Shown here: positions 5,719 through 6,198 of the stretch, piece after piece
How positions within the stretch are numbered: position 1 is the stretch's first letter
Layout: every line of letters starts with the position of its first letter
Source of the DNA: Actinomycetes bacterium
Lineage (GTDB): Bacteria; Actinomycetota; Actinomycetes; Actinomycetales; Dermabacteraceae
Length of the DNA: 6,198 nt
Direction of reading: 5' to 3'
Assembly (NCBI GenBank): GCA_023389045.1
Contig: JAEWEZ010000089.1
Span: forward strand, 1 to 6,198
Position numbers and translations under genes: made by a program
The notes under the pieces: generated by a model
What the model was told of the DNA's origin: nothing
The model's input: only the letters and a program-made list of their open reading frames with translations
Databases searched by the model: none

Positions 5719-5803
5719 CGGCGTTGACCTCCGGTCTCGCGCGCGGCTCGGACATTCGGGGCGCGTTCAGTATAGGAATCTCAGGTACGTCGAAGTCGGA
5801 CAT
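5711..5803 (-). CDS. Possible 30-codon leader peptide overlapping the sufS start
   Basis: On the minus strand ATG 5803 opens a 30-codon frame that ends with TGA at 5713-5711, 8 nt inside sufS. A purine-rich GGAAGAAGGG (5817-5808) lies 4 nt before the ATG. The predicted peptide begins MSDFDVPEIPIL and is acidic to proline-rich, with no recognised family. If real it would be translationally coupled to sufS. Against this, the best -10 candidate for sufS (5769-5774) lies inside the frame, and a transcript starting there would not carry the ATG. Such short frames are also common by chance at this GC content. Confidence 0.25.
   Translation of the reverse strand: MSDFDVPEIPILNAPRMSEPRARPEVNADA
5728..5732 (-). 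promoter_or_regulatory. Ribosome binding site of sufS
   Basis: GGAGG on the minus strand lies 9 nt before ATG 5718. It supports the long N terminus, since no other Met occurs before residue 63, which is already inside the catalytic domain. Confidence 0.65.
5769..5774 (-). promoter_or_regulatory. Putative -10 box of the sufS-sufU-nif3 operon
   Basis: On the minus strand TATACT matches the consensus TATAAT at five of six positions and stands out in a GC-rich region. It predicts a transcript start near 5762 and a leader of about 44 nt. No -35 resembling TTGACA is present at 16-18 bp spacing (GACTTC at 17 bp), so an activator or an alternative -35 would be needed. Confidence 0.4.
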
Positions 5804-5840
5804 GAGACCCTTCTTCCAGCAGGATCCGCCCCGTCGGCCG

Positions 5841-5880
5841 CCCAGAGGCTCCCAGAGCCTCCTAGCGCCTCCCGGCTCCC
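5841..5880. repeat. Degenerate 10-bp tandem repeats containing a perfect inverted repeat
   Basis: Four consecutive decamers begin with CCC or CCT: CCCAGAGGCT, CCCAGAGCCT, CCTAGCGCCT and CCCGGCTCCC, the first two differing at two positions. Inside them GAGGCTC (5845-5851) and GAGCCTC (5855-5861) form a perfect 7-bp palindrome around a 3-nt centre. The location between divergent sufS and the small membrane-protein gene suggests an operator or hairpin. No known regulator site was recognised. Confidence 0.4.
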
Positions 5881-5890
5881 CGGGGATGCG

Positions 5891-5911
5891 CCGGTACTGA
5901 ACCCGTACTGG
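5891..5911. repeat. Near-palindrome with GTACTG direct repeats
   Basis: CCGGTAC (5891-5897) and GTACTGG (5905-5911) form 7-bp arms with a single G-T mismatch around a 7-nt centre. The same sequence contains GTACTG twice (5894-5899 and 5905-5910), 11 bp apart, about one helical turn. It lies 45 nt before the GTG of the downstream gene, a position suited to a regulator site. The rest of 5719-5955 contains no gene that I can support beyond the weak leader frame. Confidence 0.35.
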
Positions 5912-5955
5912 ACGAGGAACCGCGGGCCGGATCCATCGGAGACGACGGAAGGAAC

Positions 5956-6192
5956 GTGATCCCCATCGAAACCATCATCCTGGTGATCTTTGGCCTGGTT
6001 GCCCTGGGTGCTCTGATCGGCGCCATCGTCGCCACCGTGACGCGGATGCGTCAGGCGCGCGGAGCAGCCGCAGCCACGGCTGCGCGTACCGAGGCAGAAA
6101 AGGCTCGCGACCGGCAAACCGCAGTGATCTGGCTGGTGCTGCTGATTGTGATTCTTCTGCTGCTGAGCGGCGCGTATGTGATCTCCCGCTAG
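5956..6192 (+). CDS. Small hypothetical protein with two membrane segments
   Basis: I do not recognise a family. The product has 78 residues from GTG 5956, which is preceded by GGAAGGAA (5947-5954), with the first GGA 6 nt upstream. Residues 5-28 form a hydrophobic helix (ETIILVIFGLVALGALIGAI and onward). Residues 30-54 are a charged, Ala-rich helical linker with six Arg and one Lys. Residues 56-74 form a second, very Leu/Ile/Val-rich helix, and the protein ends AYVISR. By the positive-inside rule the linker is cytoplasmic and both ends face outward, a membrane hairpin. The hydrophobic-charged-hydrophobic layout and intact frame argue for a real gene. It is divergent from sufS and shares the 237-bp intergenic region; the window ends 6 bases after the TAG stop, so any downstream partner is unseen. 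Confidence 0.7.
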   Translation: MIPIETIILVIFGLVALGALIGAIVATVTRMRQARGAAAATAARTEAEKARDRQTAVIWLVLLIVILLLLSGAYVISR

Positions 6193-6198
6193 ATTTCT

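Noticed and set aside
4411..5727. 438-codon plus-strand frame opposite sufS
   Set aside because: It is a GC-bias shadow of sufS: the minus strand carries every conserved SufS motif, while this frame has composition typical of antisense reading (rich in Gly, His, Arg).

Overview
The window (about 65% G+C by eye, no obvious foreign-looking segment) reads as a stretch of actinobacterial chromosome. The evidence is a polyphosphate glucokinase of the actinobacterial type, a class A RNase P RNA with actinobacterial sequence blocks, a SufS/SufU pair instead of the IscS/IscU type, and strong GC bias at third codon positions. The order Micrococcales (for example Dermabacteraceae-like) is a low-confidence guess. 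No IS element, CRISPR array, tRNA or phage gene is visible.

Layout, left to right. (1) 1-531 (+): C-terminal 176 codons of type I methionine aminopeptidase, followed by a strong GC hairpin. (2) 658-1536 (+): polyphosphate glucokinase with an unusual lysine-rich, histone H1-like tail. (3) 1600-1960 (-): the RNase P RNA gene, convergent with ppgK across a shared GC hairpin. (4) 1999-2790 (+): YaaA-family peroxide-stress protein, whose leader and first codons sit on the presumed rnpB promoter. (5) 5718-2796 (-): a tightly coupled operon sufS-sufU-nif3 with ATGA overlaps at both junctions. (6) 5719-5955: a divergent intergenic region with short inverted and 10-bp-period repeats and a possible 30-codon leader ORF. 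(7) 5956-6192 (+): a small protein with two membrane segments, of unknown function.

How the genes fit together. SufS (cysteine desulfurase) hands persulfide sulfur to SufU, a zinc-dependent sulfurtransferase that feeds the SufBCD scaffold in Gram-positive bacteria. Genes for SufB, SufC and SufD are not in the window, and the gene upstream of sufS points the other way, so at this locus the sulfur-mobilising pair is separated from the scaffold genes. The third gene encodes a Nif3-family dinuclear-metal protein, and its convergent neighbour is YaaA, which in Escherichia coli limits free iron during peroxide stress. The right half is therefore plausibly an iron, Fe-S and oxidative-stress neighbourhood; this is inference from gene order. 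The left half (map, ppgK, rnpB) is housekeeping.

I see no convincing wholly new system. The features most worth a second look are the lysine-rich tail on the polyphosphate-using enzyme, the low-complexity extensions on SufS and SufU, the coupling of nif3 to sufSU, and the rnpB/yaaA promoter overlap.
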